64,000 bases of DNA from Pseudoxanthomonas daejeonensis. Its GTDB lineage: Bacteria; Pseudomonadota; Gammaproteobacteria; Xanthomonadales; Xanthomonadaceae. The stretch is taken from NCBI RefSeq assembly GCF_010093205.1, contig NZ_PDWN01000002.1:124001-188000 (forward strand), in the 5' to 3' direction. Positions 18,480-30,405 of the stretch are shown one piece after another. Numbering within the stretch: the stretch's first letter is position 1; every line of letters starts with the position of its first letter. The position numbers were made by a program, and so were the translations under genes. Under the pieces are notes generated by a model. It made no database searches. It worked only from the letters and a program-made list of their open reading frames with translations, and had not been told where the DNA came from.

Positions 18480-19343
18480 ATGGCGTTCCTCGACACCCAG
18501 CCCCTCCTGGGCTACCCGCTCGCGGCCGCCGTCGGCCTGGCCGTCGGCAGCTTCCTCAACGTGGTCATCCTGCGCCTGCCCAGGCGGCTGGAATGGGAGT
18601 GGAAGCGCGACGCGCGCGAGATCCTGGAGCTGCCGGAGCTGTACGACCCGCCGCCGCCGGGGATCGTGGTGGAGCCTTCGCACGACCCGGCCACCGGCGA
18701 CAAGCTGAAGTGGTGGGAGAACATCCCGGTCTTCAGCTGGCTGGCGCTGCGCGGACGCTCGCGCTACAGCGGCCAGCGCATTTCGGCCCAGTACCCGCTG
18801 GTGGAACTGCTGACCGGCGTGCTGACGGTGTTCTGCGCCTGGCGCTTCGGCTTCGGCTGGCAGGGCTTCGGCGCGATGGTGCTGACCTGGTACCTGATCG
18901 CGCTGTCGGGCATCGATTTACGCACGCGGCTGCTGCCCGACAACCTGACCCTGCCGCTGATGTGGCTGGGACTGATCGCCAGCCTGGACAACCTGTTCAT
19001 CCCGGCCAAGCCGGCACTGCTGGGCGCCATCGCCGGCTACGTGTCGCTGTGGAGCGTGTGGTGGCTGTTCAAGCAGATCACCGGCAAGGAAGGCATGGGC
19101 CATGGCGACTTCAAGCTGCTGGCCGCGCTGGGTGCTTGGGTCGGCCTGAAGGGAATCCTGCCGATCATCCTGCTGTCGTCGGTGGTCGGTGCCGTGATCG
19201 GTTCGGTGTGGCTGGCCTACAAGGGCCGCGACCGCGCTACGCCGATTCCGTTCGGGCCCTACCTGGCGATCGCCGGCTGGATCGTGTTCTTCTGGGGCGA
19301 GCAGATGGTGGGCGCGTACATGCGCTTCGCCGGGCTGCGCTGA
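18480..19343 (+). CDS. pilD: Prepilin peptidase PilD (A24 family, cysteine-less N-domain)
   Basis: Inner membrane aspartic protease and N-methyltransferase that matures the pilins (and any type II secretion pseudopilins). The 287 residues hold the two catalytic aspartates D146 (SGIDLRTRLLPD) and D210 (GHGDFKLLAALGAW), with about seven or eight membrane spans. The cytoplasmic loop (33-108) has the family outline (WWENIPVFSWLALRGRSRYS) but lacks the four zinc-binding cysteines seen in P. aeruginosa PilD. The Xanthomonas homologue is also known to lack them. It is cotranscribed with pilC; a 441-base REP-filled gap separates it from coaE. Confidence 0.96.
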   Translation: MAFLDTQPLLGYPLAAAVGLAVGSFLNVVILRLPRRLEWEWKRDAREILELPELYDPPPPGIVVEPSHDPATGDKLKWWENIPVFSWLALRGRSRYSGQRISAQYPLVELLTGVLTVFCAWRFGFGWQGFGAMVLTWYLIALSGIDLRTRLLPDNLTLPLMWLGLIASLDNLFIPAKPALLGAIAGYVSLWSVWWLFKQITGKEGMGHGDFKLLAALGAWVGLKGILPIILLSSVVGAVIGSVWLAYKGRDRATPIPFGPYLAIAGWIVFFWGEQMVGAYMRFAGLR

Positions 19344-19352
19344 CCGGGCTCT

Positions 19353-19662
19353 TGTAGGAGCGGACTTCAGGCCGCGAAGCCGACGGCCTCGGCACGGGCG
19401 ATGCCCTCGTGGCTCCGAACCCCACCCGGCACGGGCGATGCCCTCGCGATTCCGGCCGCCTCGGTGTCGCGGTCGTGCCCGCTCCTACAACAGCGCGGCC
19501 TGGGCTCTTGTAGGAGCGGACTTCAGGCCGCGAAGCCGACGCCGTCGGCCCGGGCGACGCCCTCGACCTCCCATGGCCTCGGTGTCGCGGTCGTGCCCGC
19601 TCCTGCAACAGCGGGGCCCGGGCTTTTGTAGGAGCGGACTTCAGTCCGCGAAGCCGGCGCCG
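19353..19662. repeat. BIME block between pilD and coaE (five REPs)
   Basis: Forward B at 19353, reverse A ending 19489, forward B at 19509, reverse A ending 19608, forward B at 19627. Units alternate strictly. Linkers such as CAGCGCGGCCTGGGCTCT recur. It breaks the pilC-pilD-coaE series. Confidence 0.94.
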
Positions 19663-19772
19663 TCGGCAGGGGCGGCTTCCCGGCACGGGTGGCACCGTCG
19701 GGGCGCACGACGCCCGACAGGTTCCGACAGCGGCGGGCACTGCCCCGCGCTCATGTCGCGGACACGCCCGCC

Positions 19773-19778
19773 TACAAT
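19773..19778 (+). promoter_or_regulatory. -10 box of coaE placed for a leaderless transcript
   Basis: GCCCGCCTACAAT: the TACAAT hexamer ends 6 bases before the coaE ATG and no Shine-Dalgarno sequence is present. Transcription starting 7 bases past the -10 would begin at the ATG itself. The -35 is not recognisable. Confidence 0.55.
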
Positions 19779-19784
19779 GGCCGC

Positions 19785-20402
19785 ATGAGCGATTTCATCA
19801 TCGGCCTGACCGGGGGAGTGGCCTCGGGCAAGAGCGAGGTCACCCGGCGCTTCGAAGCCCTGGGCGTGCACGTCGCCGATGCCGACGTGATCGCCCGGGC
19901 AGTGGTGGAGCCCGGGCAGCCGGCGCTGGCGGAGATCGCGGCGCGGCTGGGCAGCGAGATGCTGCAGGACGACGGCTCGCTGGATCGGCGCCGGTTGCGC
20001 GAACGCATCTTCGCCGACCCGCAGGCGCGGGCCACGCTCGAGGCCATCACCCATCCACTGATCCGCGCGACGCTCGCCCGTGAATGCCGGGCCGCCGCCG
20101 GGCCGTATGCGATTGCCGCGGTCCCGTTGCTGGCCGAAGCCGGCGGGCGCGCCGCATACCCCTGGCTGGACCGCATCCTCGTGGTCGATGCGCCGGTGGA
20201 ACTGCAGCACGCGCGACTGATGCGTCGCGATGGCGTGGACGAAGCGTTGGCCATGCGCATGATCGGCGTGCAGGCCACGCGCGAAGCACGTTTGGCGATC
20301 GCCGATGATGTGCTGGTCAACGACGGCCACCCGGAACACCTGGACGCGCCCGTCTCCGCGCTGGATGCGCGCTACCGCGCGCTGGCCGCCGCTTCGTCCT
20401 AG
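19785..20402 (+). CDS. coaE: Dephospho-CoA kinase CoaE
   Basis: Last step of coenzyme A synthesis: ATP-dependent 3' phosphorylation of dephospho-CoA. The 205 residues start MSDFIIGLTGGVASGKSEV, with a P-loop GGVASGKS at about 10-17 and a DADVIARAVV substrate segment. Also visible are the helical lid (AEAGGRAAYPWLDRILVVDA) and the LMRRDG motif. A longer frame from 19689 is rejected because it starts in non-conserved sequence. coaE next to pilD is the usual order in pseudomonads and xanthomonads. It probably has its own leaderless promoter. Confidence 0.97.
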   Translation: MSDFIIGLTGGVASGKSEVTRRFEALGVHVADADVIARAVVEPGQPALAEIAARLGSEMLQDDGSLDRRRLRERIFADPQARATLEAITHPLIRATLARECRAAAGPYAIAAVPLLAEAGGRAAYPWLDRILVVDAPVELQHARLMRRDGVDEALAMRMIGVQATREARLAIADDVLVNDGHPEHLDAPVSALDARYRALAAASS

Positions 20403-20440
20403 GGCGCACACCAATCGGTGCGCAAGCAGGCCGATATCGT

Positions 20441-21275
20441 TGTAGGAGCGGGCATGACCGCGACACCGAGGCCGCTGGACCCACAGGGCGTCGCCCGTGC
20501 CGAAGGCGTCGCCTTCGCGGACTGAAGTCCGCTCCTACAAAAGCCCAGGCCCCGCTGCTGTAGGAGCGGGCATGACCGCGACACCGAGGCCATGGGAGGT
20601 CGAGGGCGTCGCCCGTGCCGAAGGCGTCGGCTTCGCGGACTGAAGTCCGCTCCTACACAAGCCCCCTACGCATCGTGCCGTTGTAGGAGCGGGCATGACC
20701 GCGACACCGAGGCCATGGGAGGTCGAGGGCGTCGCCCGTGCCGAAGGCGTCGGCTTCGCGGACTGAAGTCCGCTCCTACACAAGCCCCCTACGCATCGTG
20801 CCGTTGTAGGAGCGGGCATGACCGCGACACCGAGGCCATGGGAGGTCGAGGGCGTCGCCCGTGCCGAAGGCGTCGGCTTCGCGGACTGAAGTCCGCTCCT
20901 ACACAAGCCCCCTACGCATCGTGCCGTTGTAGGAGCGGGCATGACCGCGACACCGAGGCCGCTGGACCCACAAGGGCGTCGCCCGGGCCGAAGGCGTCGG
21001 CTTCGCGGACTGAAGGCCGCTCCTACACAAGCCCCCTACGCATCATGCCGTTGTAGGAGCGGGCACGACCGCGACACCGAGGCCGCTGGACCCACAAGGG
21101 CGTCGCCCGGGCCGAAGGCGTCGGCTTCGCGGACTGAAGTCCGCTCCTACACAAGCCCCCTACGCATCGTGCCGTTGTAGGAGCGGGCATGACCGCGACA
21201 CCGAGACCATGAGAGGTTCGAGGGCGTCGCCCGTGCCGAAGGCGTCGCCTTCGCGGACTGAAGTCCGCTCCTACA
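20441..21275. repeat. Tandem BIME array, seven units of about 123 bases
   Basis: Forward A heads start at 20441, 20559, 20682, 20805, 20928, 21052 and 21176. Each unit is forward A, a spacer of about 30 bases, then reverse B (GCGGACTGAAGTCCGCTCCT), joined by a linker CAAGCCCCCTACGCATCGTG. Units 3 to 5 are almost identical; two spacer variants occur (CATGGGAGGTCGAG and CGCTGGACCCACA), the second in units 1, 5 and 6. The array fills the gap between coaE and the Nudix/ThiE-like gene. Near-identity points to recent amplification. Confidence 0.96.
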
Positions 21276-21301
21276 GGAGCAATTGCGCCTCTATCGTGGC
21301 G

Positions 21302-22249
21302 CTACGGCCAGAGGCTCCGGATCGCGGCAATACCTTGCGCGCCGTGGCTGCGCGCGGTCTGCAGGTCGGCCACCGTGAGGCCGCCGATGGCGTAGATCGG
21401 CAGCGCGACCTGCTCGCGCAGCGCGACGAATCCTTCCCAGCCCAGGGTCGGCGCGCCGGGATGGGTGGCGGTTTCGCGGACCGGGCCGAGCACGGCGAAA
21501 TCGCAACCCAGGTTCTGCGCCTGGCGCAGGTCATCCAGGTCATGGCACGAGGCGCCGACCGTTTGCCCTTCCGGCAGCGGACGCTCCTGCAGCCCGCCCA
21601 GCTGCTCGCTGCCCAGCTGTACGCCGACGCCCAGTTCGGTCGCCAGCACGATGTCGCGGTTGAGCAGGAGTTCGACCCCGGTCCGGCGGCACTCGTCGGC
21701 GACATCACGGGCAAGCGCGGCGTAGGCCTCGGCCGGCAGGCTGCGCGCCCGCAACTGCACGCGCTCGATGCCCGCTTCCAGCGCCCGCCGCAGTGACTGG
21801 CGCCACGCCTCCAGGTCCGCTCCGGGTTCGGGCGTGACCAGGTAACGGTCGGTCTGGCGCAATGCGCCGACCACCGGCACGTCGGCCGACGGCATCGAGT
21901 AGCGGGACAGGCGATCGGGTGCGACCCAGGTCAGGGCCTGGCCTTCGCGTCCACGCGGGGTGCCCTTCCAGCTTCGGATGGCACGCACTTCCAGGCGCAG
22001 GCGCTTGCCGGGATATTCCTGCGGGACTTCGATCAGGGTCTCGCCGACTTCGGCGTCGATGCCCAGTTCCTCGTGCAGTTCGCGGATCAGCGCGGCTTCG
22101 GAGGTTTCGCCGGCTTCGCGCTTGCCGCCGGGAAACTCCCACAGGCCGGCCAGGTCGCTGTCCTCGCCGCGGCGGGCCAGCAACACGCGGCCGCGCACGT
22201 CGGTGATGACGCCGGCCACGACATGGATCGAACGCAGGGGGGCTTCCAT
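21302..22249 (-). CDS. Nudix (MutT-like) hydrolase fused to ThiE/TenI-like domain
   Basis: Two-domain protein of 315 residues. Residues 1-130 are a MutT-type Nudix domain with the full Nudix box GKREAGETSEAALIRELHEE (42-61), followed by LGI. The expected substrate is an oxidised nucleotide such as 8-oxo-dGTP. Residues 137-315 resemble the thiamine phosphate synthase/TenI barrel (RVQLRARSLPAEAY, VGASCHDLDDLRQA, DFAVLGPVRETATHPGAPTL, PIYAIGGLTVADLQ). Whether this half still makes thiamine phosphate is doubtful. The same fusion, downstream of secA, is common in gammaproteobacteria. The start MEAPLRSIHVVAGVITD is standard. Confidence 0.92.
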   Translation of the reverse strand: MEAPLRSIHVVAGVITDVRGRVLLARRGEDSDLAGLWEFPGGKREAGETSEAALIRELHEELGIDAEVGETLIEVPQEYPGKRLRLEVRAIRSWKGTPRGREGQALTWVAPDRLSRYSMPSADVPVVGALRQTDRYLVTPEPGADLEAWRQSLRRALEAGIERVQLRARSLPAEAYAALARDVADECRRTGVELLLNRDIVLATELGVGVQLGSEQLGGLQERPLPEGQTVGASCHDLDDLRQAQNLGCDFAVLGPVRETATHPGAPTLGWEGFVALREQVALPIYAIGGLTVADLQTARSHGAQGIAAIRSLWP

Positions 22250-22360
22250 GGGTCCAGCTTACCGGGATGGATGGGGGAACCGGAATCAGGGGCGCTGGAG
22301 GACGAGGTCGGGCCGCGGAAACGGGCGTGCCGGGAGGTTGGGTGCACCGGTTATCCGACA

Positions 22361-22690
22361 CCCTCGGTGTCGCGGTCGTGCCCGCTCCTACAACGGCGGG
22401 GGGTGGTCGGGGCTTGGGCTTGTGCAGGAGCGGACTTCAGGCCGCGAAGCCGACGGCGTTGGCACGGGCGATACCAGCCCGGGCCTTAGCAAGGCACCAC
22501 AGGCCTGGGCCACGCCAAGGCAATTCCGACGCTCTCGGTGTCGCGGTCGTGCCCGCTCCTACAACGGCGGGGGTGGTCGGGGCTTGTGTAGGAGCGGACT
22601 TCAGGCCGCGAAGCCGACGGCGTTGGCACGGGCGACGCGTTGCGATTCCGACGCTCTCGGTGTCGCGGTCGTGCCCGCTCCTGCAACGGC
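22361..22690. repeat. BIME block between secA and the Nudix gene (five REPs)
   Basis: Reverse A (ending about 22391), forward B from about 22421 (head drifted to GTGCAGGAGCGG), reverse A (ending about 22562), forward B from about 22584, reverse A (ending about 22685, CTCCTGCA). The B-to-A spacing differs between copies. It adjoins the secA terminator. Confidence 0.92.
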
Positions 22691-22704
22691 GGGTCGATCC
22701 TCCA

Positions 22705-22738
22705 GAAAAAAAGGCGCCGGAGATCCGGCGCCTTTTCT
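22705..22738 (-). terminator. Terminator downstream of secA
   Basis: Minus strand AAAAGGCGCCGG-ATCT-CCGGCGCC followed by seven Ts: a perfect 12-bp stem with T-tract, 23 bases after the secA stop. The A-tract on the other side makes it potentially bidirectional. Confidence 0.95.
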
Positions 22739-22760
22739 GGTTACCGCAGCGAGCAATGGA

Positions 22761-25511
<2,751 letters not shown>

Positions 25512-25613
25512 CGATGGGACCGGTTGGGAATGAACGCCGGGGCCGCCGCCAGCGGGCGGCCCGTGCGGACGGCGCGCAATGCGACCGCCCGAGGCAACAT
25601 GACATTGTAGCTT

Positions 25614-25619
25614 GGGACG
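25614..25619 (-). promoter_or_regulatory. Candidate -10 box of secA
   Basis: CTACAAT on minus, with the hexamer about 100 bases before the secA ATG. TTGAGA lies 21 bases further upstream, which is longer than ideal. Confidence 0.35.
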
Positions 25620-25705
25620 CCGGGCGGCGATCTCAAGGCAGACCGGCCCCTTTCAAGGCAGGCCGGAGCCCTCGCCGGCTCCACCACCGCCTCGCGCCAT
25701 GCCGT

Positions 25706-25805
25706 TGTAGGAGCGGGCGTGACCGCGACACCGAGACTGCCGGAACCGCAGCGGCGTCGCCTGTGCCAATGGCATCGGCTTCGCGGCCTGAAGTCCGCTC
25801 CTACA
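25706..25805. repeat. BIME: one A/B pair
   Basis: Forward A (TGTAGGAGCGGGCGTGACC) and reverse B (GCGGCCTGAAGTCCGCTCCT) with heads outward. It lies between the M23 peptidase gene terminator and secA. Confidence 0.93.
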
Positions 25806-25833
25806 TGGGCCTTGGATGGCGGGGGCCGGAAAC

Positions 25834-25864
25834 GTAAAGGCCCGCCCCCTTCCGGGGACGGGCC
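25834..25864 (-). terminator. Terminator downstream of the M23 peptidase gene
   Basis: Minus strand GGCCCGTCCCC-GGAA-GGGGGCGGGCC then TTTACG: 11-bp GC stem (one mismatch) with a short T run, 23 bases past the stop. Confidence 0.75.
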
Positions 25865-25887
25865 TCATGCGGGCGCTGCGGCGAGGC

Positions 25888-26829
25888 TCAGCCGCGGCTG
25901 CGCTTGGCTACCGGTGCGCGGCCATCGCTGAGGAACTTGCGCGGATTGACCACGTTGCCGTTCTCCCACACCTCGAAATGCACGTGGGCGCCGGTGGAAC
26001 GACCGGTCGAACCGGCCTTGGCCACCTGCTCGCCGGCGCGGACCAGGTCGCCGGCCTTCACGCTCAGGCGCGAGTTGTGCGCGTAGCGGGTGACATAGCC
26101 GTTGCCGTGGTCGACCTCGATCGTGTTGCCGTAGCCGCTGCGGCTTCCCGCAAAGCTGACCACGCCGTCGGCCACCGACAGGACCGCATCGCCGACGTTG
26201 GCGTCGAAATCGATGCCCTTGTGGAACTGGCCACCACGGCCGAACGGATCGGCGCGCTTGCCGAAACCGGAGGTGATGTAGCTGCGACGCACCGGCGAAC
26301 GCGACGGCACCGCATTGCTCTCGAGCTGGCGGTCAAACAGCAGCGACTCCATTACCGACAGCTGCCGGCCGGAAGCATCGAACTGCTGCTGCACCTCGTC
26401 CAGGCCGGCGGTCAGGTCCGACATCGGCATGTCCAGGGCGACACCGGCGCCACCCTGGCCGGGCGTGCCGTGGAAATCGAATTCGCCGTCTTCCAGCTGG
26501 CCGGCTTCGGTCAGCCGCTCGCCCAGGGCGTTGAGGCGATTGGCCTGGGCCTGCAGCTCGCCCAGGCGCGCAGCCAATGCGTTGATTTCCTGCTGCGACT
26601 GGCGTCGCACCTGCTCCAGCTCGTTCTGCTGGCTGGCCAGCTGCGACTGCGTGTTCTGCGCGCCGGCCATCCCGATCGCGACCCCGGCGCCGGTTCCCAG
26701 GAGGACACCGGTAGCCAGTACTGCCGCGAATGCAACGCCTGGACGCTGCGAGACCAGGCCCCGAAGGCGTCCGGCCATGCTGTTCGCGTGGCTGTCACGC
26801 GGGTTTCTTACGATGAATTTATAGCTCAT
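25888..26829 (-). CDS. M23 family metallopeptidase (LytM domain), membrane-anchored
   Basis: Likely periplasmic peptidoglycan endopeptidase or amidase activator. The 313-residue protein has a membrane anchor at about 33-55 (AFAAVLATGVLLGTGAGVAI) and a coiled coil at about 60-110 (SQQNELEQVRRQSQQEINAL). A linker leads to a C-terminal LytM domain from about 185. Zinc-site elements HKGID (about residue 202) and HVHFEV (about 279) are intact, so it may be catalytically active. The start MSYKFIVRNPRD is supported by similarity of this N-terminus to xanthomonad homologues as I remember them. Its ATG overlaps that of divergent dciA by two bases. Confidence 0.92.
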   Translation of the reverse strand: MSYKFIVRNPRDSHANSMAGRLRGLVSQRPGVAFAAVLATGVLLGTGAGVAIGMAGAQNTQSQLASQQNELEQVRRQSQQEINALAARLGELQAQANRLNALGERLTEAGQLEDGEFDFHGTPGQGGAGVALDMPMSDLTAGLDEVQQQFDASGRQLSVMESLLFDRQLESNAVPSRSPVRRSYITSGFGKRADPFGRGGQFHKGIDFDANVGDAVLSVADGVVSFAGSRSGYGNTIEVDHGNGYVTRYAHNSRLSVKAGDLVRAGEQVAKAGSTGRSTGAHVHFEVWENGNVVNPRKFLSDGRAPVAKRSRG

Positions 26830-27322
26830 GCTTTTAGGTATGCCTGATTTGAAGCCAAACGCCCGCAAGGCGACCGTCCCACGTCCCGCAGCCGAAGCCG
26901 CGTTGGCGGATGAAACTGGCGCCACCTTGCGCCGAGCCCTCTGGCTCGATGCGCTGGACCAGCAGTTGCGTCCCCTGCTGCCCCCCGGTTTCGCCGCCCA
27001 TTGCAGGTTGGCGAACGTGTCCGGCGAGCAACTCGTTTTTGTCACCGATTCCCCGGTCTGGCGGGCGCGGGTGCGCCTGGCAGAGGCCGAACTCCTCGAT
27101 GCGGCCCGCTCCGTCGGGCTGAATCCCACCGCAGTCATCGTTAAAACGACTACCGGTCCGTTGCGTCCGCCTGTCCCGGCCGGTGCAACGACCCCCCTGG
27201 TTTCAGCGACCGCCCGGCAAGCTCTGAGCGACGCATTGGCATCCCTGCGGGAATCCGATCCATCGGATCCCCAAGATTCCGGAGCTCCTGCCCCGGGGTC
27301 TGAGACCGACCCCGCAACGTAG
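26828..27322 (+). CDS. dciA: DciA-like DUF721 protein (helicase loader)
   Basis: DUF721 proteins (DciA) load the replicative helicase DnaB in bacteria without DnaC. The 164-residue protein carries the family core LDALDQQLRPLLPPGFAAHC and LVFVTDSPVWRARVRLAEAELL (about 40-95), then a low-complexity Pro/Ser/Asp tail. A second ATG at 26840 (MPDLKPNARK) is a good alternative start. A DUF721 gene next to an M23 peptidase and close to secA and lpxC is a common gammaproteobacterial neighbourhood. The function is assigned from the family. Confidence 0.85.
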   Translation: MLLGMPDLKPNARKATVPRPAAEAALADETGATLRRALWLDALDQQLRPLLPPGFAAHCRLANVSGEQLVFVTDSPVWRARVRLAEAELLDAARSVGLNPTAVIVKTTTGPLRPPVPAGATTPLVSATARQALSDALASLRESDPSDPQDSGAPAPGSETDPAT

Positions 27323-27658
27323 TTTTCGACGTCGGAGGACAACCTGCGGGGCATCCTATCGTCACGATTCGCTCACGTCGTTAGCGAATCATTAAAGTTT
27401 CGTTACGTCGGATACGGATCCCGCGTCGGGTTCACGCTTCGTGAAAGTCCATGAAGACCTGAAAACGCTTTCAAGACTGGAGGCCCTGTTCAGGTTTGGA
27501 GGGCAGCAGGTCAGCCGCGCCGACCCGCAGGCGTGGTCCGTCGGCAAACAGGATGGAAGACGGACAGCCTTCCGCAGGCAGCCACCCAAGGGCAGGCCGC
27601 CGCTGAAAATGGTGTGAAGCGGGGGATGCCGGGCGGGCTGTAAGCCGCGGCGGCTCGA
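27323..27658. other. Intergenic region between convergent dciA and lpxC
   Basis: 336 bases. The left half is AT-richer and contains an imperfect inverted repeat (GATTCGCTCACGTCGTTAGC then GAATC). I see no gene, RNA or clear terminator; short open frames have no recognisable protein features. Confidence 0.4.
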
Positions 27659-28570
27659 TCAGGCCAGCGCGGGCGTGCCGTAGGCCAAGGGCGCCTGCGA
27701 AGCGACGTTCTCGAAAGTGACCCGCTCCCACGCGCTGGCATCGGCCAGCAGGGCGCGGGCGAGCTTGTTGTTGAGCGCATGCCCGGACTTGTAGCCCTCG
27801 TACGCGCCCAGGATAGGAGCGCCGACCAGGTAAAGGTCGCCGATCGCATCGAGGATCTTGTGGCGCACGAACTCGTCGGCGTAGCGCAGGCCGTCCTCGT
27901 TGAGGACGCGGAACTCGTCGAGCACGATGGCGTTGTCCATCGAGCCGCCCAGGCCGAGGTTGAGTTCGCGCATGTATTCCAGGTCGCGCATGAAGCCGAA
28001 GGTGCGGGCGCGGGAGATTTCCTGGATGTACGCGGCAGTGGAGAACTCCAGCCGGTGATGCGACTGCTTGGCCGGGATCATCGGGTGGTCGAACTGGATG
28101 GTGAAGTCCAGCCGGTAGCCGTCGTACGGCGTGAAGCGTGCGACCTTGTCGCCCTCGCGCACTTCCACGTCCTTGAGGATGCGGATGAAGCGCTTGGGCG
28201 CGTCCTGCTCGGCCACGCCGGCGGACTGCAGCAGGAACACGAACGGGCCCGACGAGCCGTCCATGATCGGCAGCTCGGCCGAGGACAGTTCGACGATCAG
28301 GTTGTCGATGCCCAGGCCGGCCGCGGCCGACATCAGGTGCTCGACGGTCTGGATCTTCGCCTCGCCACAGGTCAGTCCGGTGCACAGCGTGGTCTCGGTG
28401 ACCAGGCTTGCGGCCGCGGGGACTTCCACCACCGGCTCCAGATCGGTGCGGCGGAACACGACGCCGTGGTCAGCCGCCGCCGGGCGCAGGGTCATGTAGA
28501 CCTTGTTGCCGCTGTGCAGGCCGACGCCGGTGGCGCGGATCGTGTTCTTGATGGTGCGCTGCCGGGTCAT
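27659..28570 (-). CDS. lpxC: UDP-3-O-acyl-N-acetylglucosamine deacetylase LpxC
   Basis: Zinc deacetylase, the committed step of lipid A synthesis. The 303-residue protein starts [20 protein letters not shown]. Zinc ligands are H78 ([11 protein letters not shown]), H237 and D241 ([12 protein letters not shown]), with catalytic H264 (SGHALNNKL). A longer frame to 28633 is not conserved. It ends the dcw cluster after ftsZ, with its own sigma70-like promoter (28624-28652) after the ftsZ terminator. Confidence 0.98.
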   Translation of the reverse strand: MTRQRTIKNTIRATGVGLHSGNKVYMTLRPAAADHGVVFRRTDLEPVVEVPAAASLVTETTLCTGLTCGEAKIQTVEHLMSAAAGLGIDNLIVELSSAELPIMDGSSGPFVFLLQSAGVAEQDAPKRFIRILKDVEVREGDKVARFTPYDGYRLDFTIQFDHPMIPAKQSHHRLEFSTAAYIQEISRARTFGFMRDLEYMRELNLGLGGSMDNAIVLDEFRVLNEDGLRYADEFVRHKILDAIGDLYLVGAPILGAYEGYKSGHALNNKLARALLADASAWERVTFENVASQAPLAYGTPALA

Positions 28571-28623
28571 GGGGTCACCGTGCGACGGGGGAGACTGTGC
28601 TGCGGTGTCGCGTGAAGGCGCTG

Positions 28624-28652
28624 AGAATATCACGCGTTTAGCTGAATCTTAA
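28624..28652 (-). promoter_or_regulatory. Sigma70-like promoter of lpxC
   Basis: Minus strand TTAAGA, 17-base spacer, TATTCT with TGA just before the -10. It lies 54 bases before the lpxC ATG and in a local AT-rich patch. Confidence 0.65.
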
Positions 28653-28792
28653 CGGACTGTTTCCGCGCGACGCCCTGAAGCCCGACGCCGGTAACGCGAT
28701 GCACCGCCTGCGGCCATCGCTGTGACGTGGCGTCCCGGTTTCACGGAGCGAAGCCCGCTGCCGCAGGGAAAATCACGCCCGCCGACGGACGC

Positions 28793-28823
28793 TAAAACCT
28801 GCCGGGCCTGATCGGCCCGGCAG
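28793..28823 (-). terminator. Terminator downstream of ftsZ
   Basis: Minus strand CTGCCGGGCC-GATCA-GGCCCGGCAG followed by GTTTTAG. It has a perfect 10-bp stem and lies about 136 bases past the ftsZ stop. It would end the dcw transcript before lpxC. Confidence 0.88.
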
Positions 28824-28958
28824 CAAGGGACTACGGACACACCGGAACCGCGCTTTGGGCGCGTTCCCGGGTTACCACTGCTGCCAGGGTGATGGCGCAC
28901 CCACGGCAGGGTTTTTTCCAACGCTCATCCATGGCCGGCATCGCAGCCGGCCAGTGGC

Positions 28959-30209
28959 TCAGTCGGCCTGGCGGCGCAGGAACGCCGGGATATCCAGGTA
29001 ATCGTTGGGCAGGTCGGCAGCCGCCGGGGCCGGCGCGGATGCGGTAGCGGCACCGCTTGCGCCGCCGCGACGCAGGCCGAGCCCACCCACCGCGTTGGCG
29101 ACCGGGTCGCTGGCGAAGCCATCGTCGATCGGCAGGCCGGTGGTGGCGTCGCGGACCAGGCGGACCGGTGCGCGCATCGGCTCGCGCGCGGCGAACTCGG
29201 CGCGGCCGCCGGCGAACTCGCGCTCGCGCACCGGCTGGCGGGCGACGGCACGGTTGAGGCCGGTGGCGACCACGGTCACGCGCACTTCGTCCTGCATCTC
29301 CGGATCGAGCACGGTGCCCACGACCACGGTCGCATCCTCGGAGGCGAAGCCCTCGACGGTGCGGCCGATCTCGTCGAACTCGGCCATGGTGAAATCCGGG
29401 CCGGCAGTGATGTTGACCAGGATGCCGTTGGCGCCGGCCAGGTTGACGTCGTCCAGCAGCGGGTTCTGGATCGCCGACTCGGCCGCAGCCTGCGCGCGGT
29501 CATCGCCGCGGGCAGTGCCGGTGCCCATCATCGCCAGGCCCATCTCGGACATGACGGTGCGCACGTCGGCGAAGTCGACGTTGATCAGGCCCGGGCGAAC
29601 GATCAGGTCGGCGATGCCCTGCACCGCGCCCTGCAGCACGTCGTTGGCGGCGCGGAACGCCTGCACCATCGTCGCGTTGCGGCCGAGCACGGTGATCAGC
29701 TTCTCGTTCGGGATGGTGATCAGCGAGTCGCAATGGGTCGAAAGTTCCTCGATGCCCTTGAGCGCGACCTGCATGCGCCGGCGGCCCTCGAACGGGAACG
29801 GCTTGGTGACCACGGCCACGGTCAGGATGCCCATTTCCTTGGCCAGCTGCGCCACCACCGGCGCCGCGCCGGTACCGGTGCCGCCGCCCATGCCGGCGGT
29901 AATGAACACCATGTCCGCGCCATCGAGCGCGGCGATGATCTGCTCGCGATCCTCCAGCGCGGCCTGGCGGCCGACTTCCGGATTGGCACCCGCGCCCAGG
30001 CCCTTGGTGACGTTGCCGCCGAGCTGGAGCTGCATCTTCGCGCCGCAGTTCTTGATCGCCTGCGAGTCGGTGTTGGCGGTGATGAACTCGACGCCATCGA
30101 CGCTGCTGTTGACCATGTGCGCCACGGCATTACCGCCGCCGCCGCCCACGCCGATGACCTTGATCACCGCGTTCGGAGCCATCTTCTCGATCAGTTCGAA
30201 ATGTGCCAT
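28959..30209 (-). CDS. ftsZ: Cell division protein FtsZ
   Basis: Tubulin-like GTPase that forms the division ring. The 416-residue protein has the GTP-binding [13 protein letters not shown], the signature [14 protein letters not shown] and the T7 loop region [16 protein letters not shown] variable linker from about 320 leads to the conserved C-terminal peptide [13 protein letters not shown], which binds FtsA and ZipA. It is preceded by ftsA with a 196-base gap, room for a separate ftsZ promoter, and followed by a strong terminator. Confidence 0.99.
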   Translation of the reverse strand: MAHFELIEKMAPNAVIKVIGVGGGGGNAVAHMVNSSVDGVEFITANTDSQAIKNCGAKMQLQLGGNVTKGLGAGANPEVGRQAALEDREQIIAALDGADMVFITAGMGGGTGTGAAPVVAQLAKEMGILTVAVVTKPFPFEGRRRMQVALKGIEELSTHCDSLITIPNEKLITVLGRNATMVQAFRAANDVLQGAVQGIADLIVRPGLINVDFADVRTVMSEMGLAMMGTGTARGDDRAQAAAESAIQNPLLDDVNLAGANGILVNITAGPDFTMAEFDEIGRTVEGFASEDATVVVGTVLDPEMQDEVRVTVVATGLNRAVARQPVREREFAGGRAEFAAREPMRAPVRLVRDATTGLPIDDGFASDPVANAVGGLGLRRGGASGAATASAPAPAAADLPNDYLDIPAFLRRQAD

Positions 30210-30323
30210 GTCCGTTGTCCTCGTTATTAAGTGCCGGCTTTCTGTGCTCCGGCGTTAGTTGTCGTTACCCGTTCCACAGCAGGCGGGGCCTGCCCGCTGT
30301 TGCTGCCACCTCTGCCACCCTGT

Positions 30324-30347
30324 CGCCGGCAAGCCGGCGCCTACAAC
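30324..30347. repeat. C-type REP between ftsA and ftsZ
   Basis: On minus: GTAGGCGCCGGCTTGCCGGC followed by GAC. It has the GTAG head and the hairpin GCCGGC-TT-GCCGGC. The stem matches that of the element at 17003-17047. Additional CTACAAC repeats (CCGCCTACAACAACCG) adjoin it. Confidence 0.65.
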
Positions 30348-30405
30348 AACCGCCTACAACAACCGCTTCCAACCACCCTCGTCCGCACCCGCACTCGCCC
30401 GCGGC

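Noticed and set aside
20535-21056. Repeat proteins of 41-residue units on both strands at 20.5-21.1 kb
   Set aside because: Direct translation of the 123-base BIME repeats. There is no ribosome site, and the frame is lost where units vary.
27392-27589. 65-codon minus frame between dciA and lpxC
   Set aside because: No ribosome site, no recognisable features, and a composition similar to non-coding shadows.
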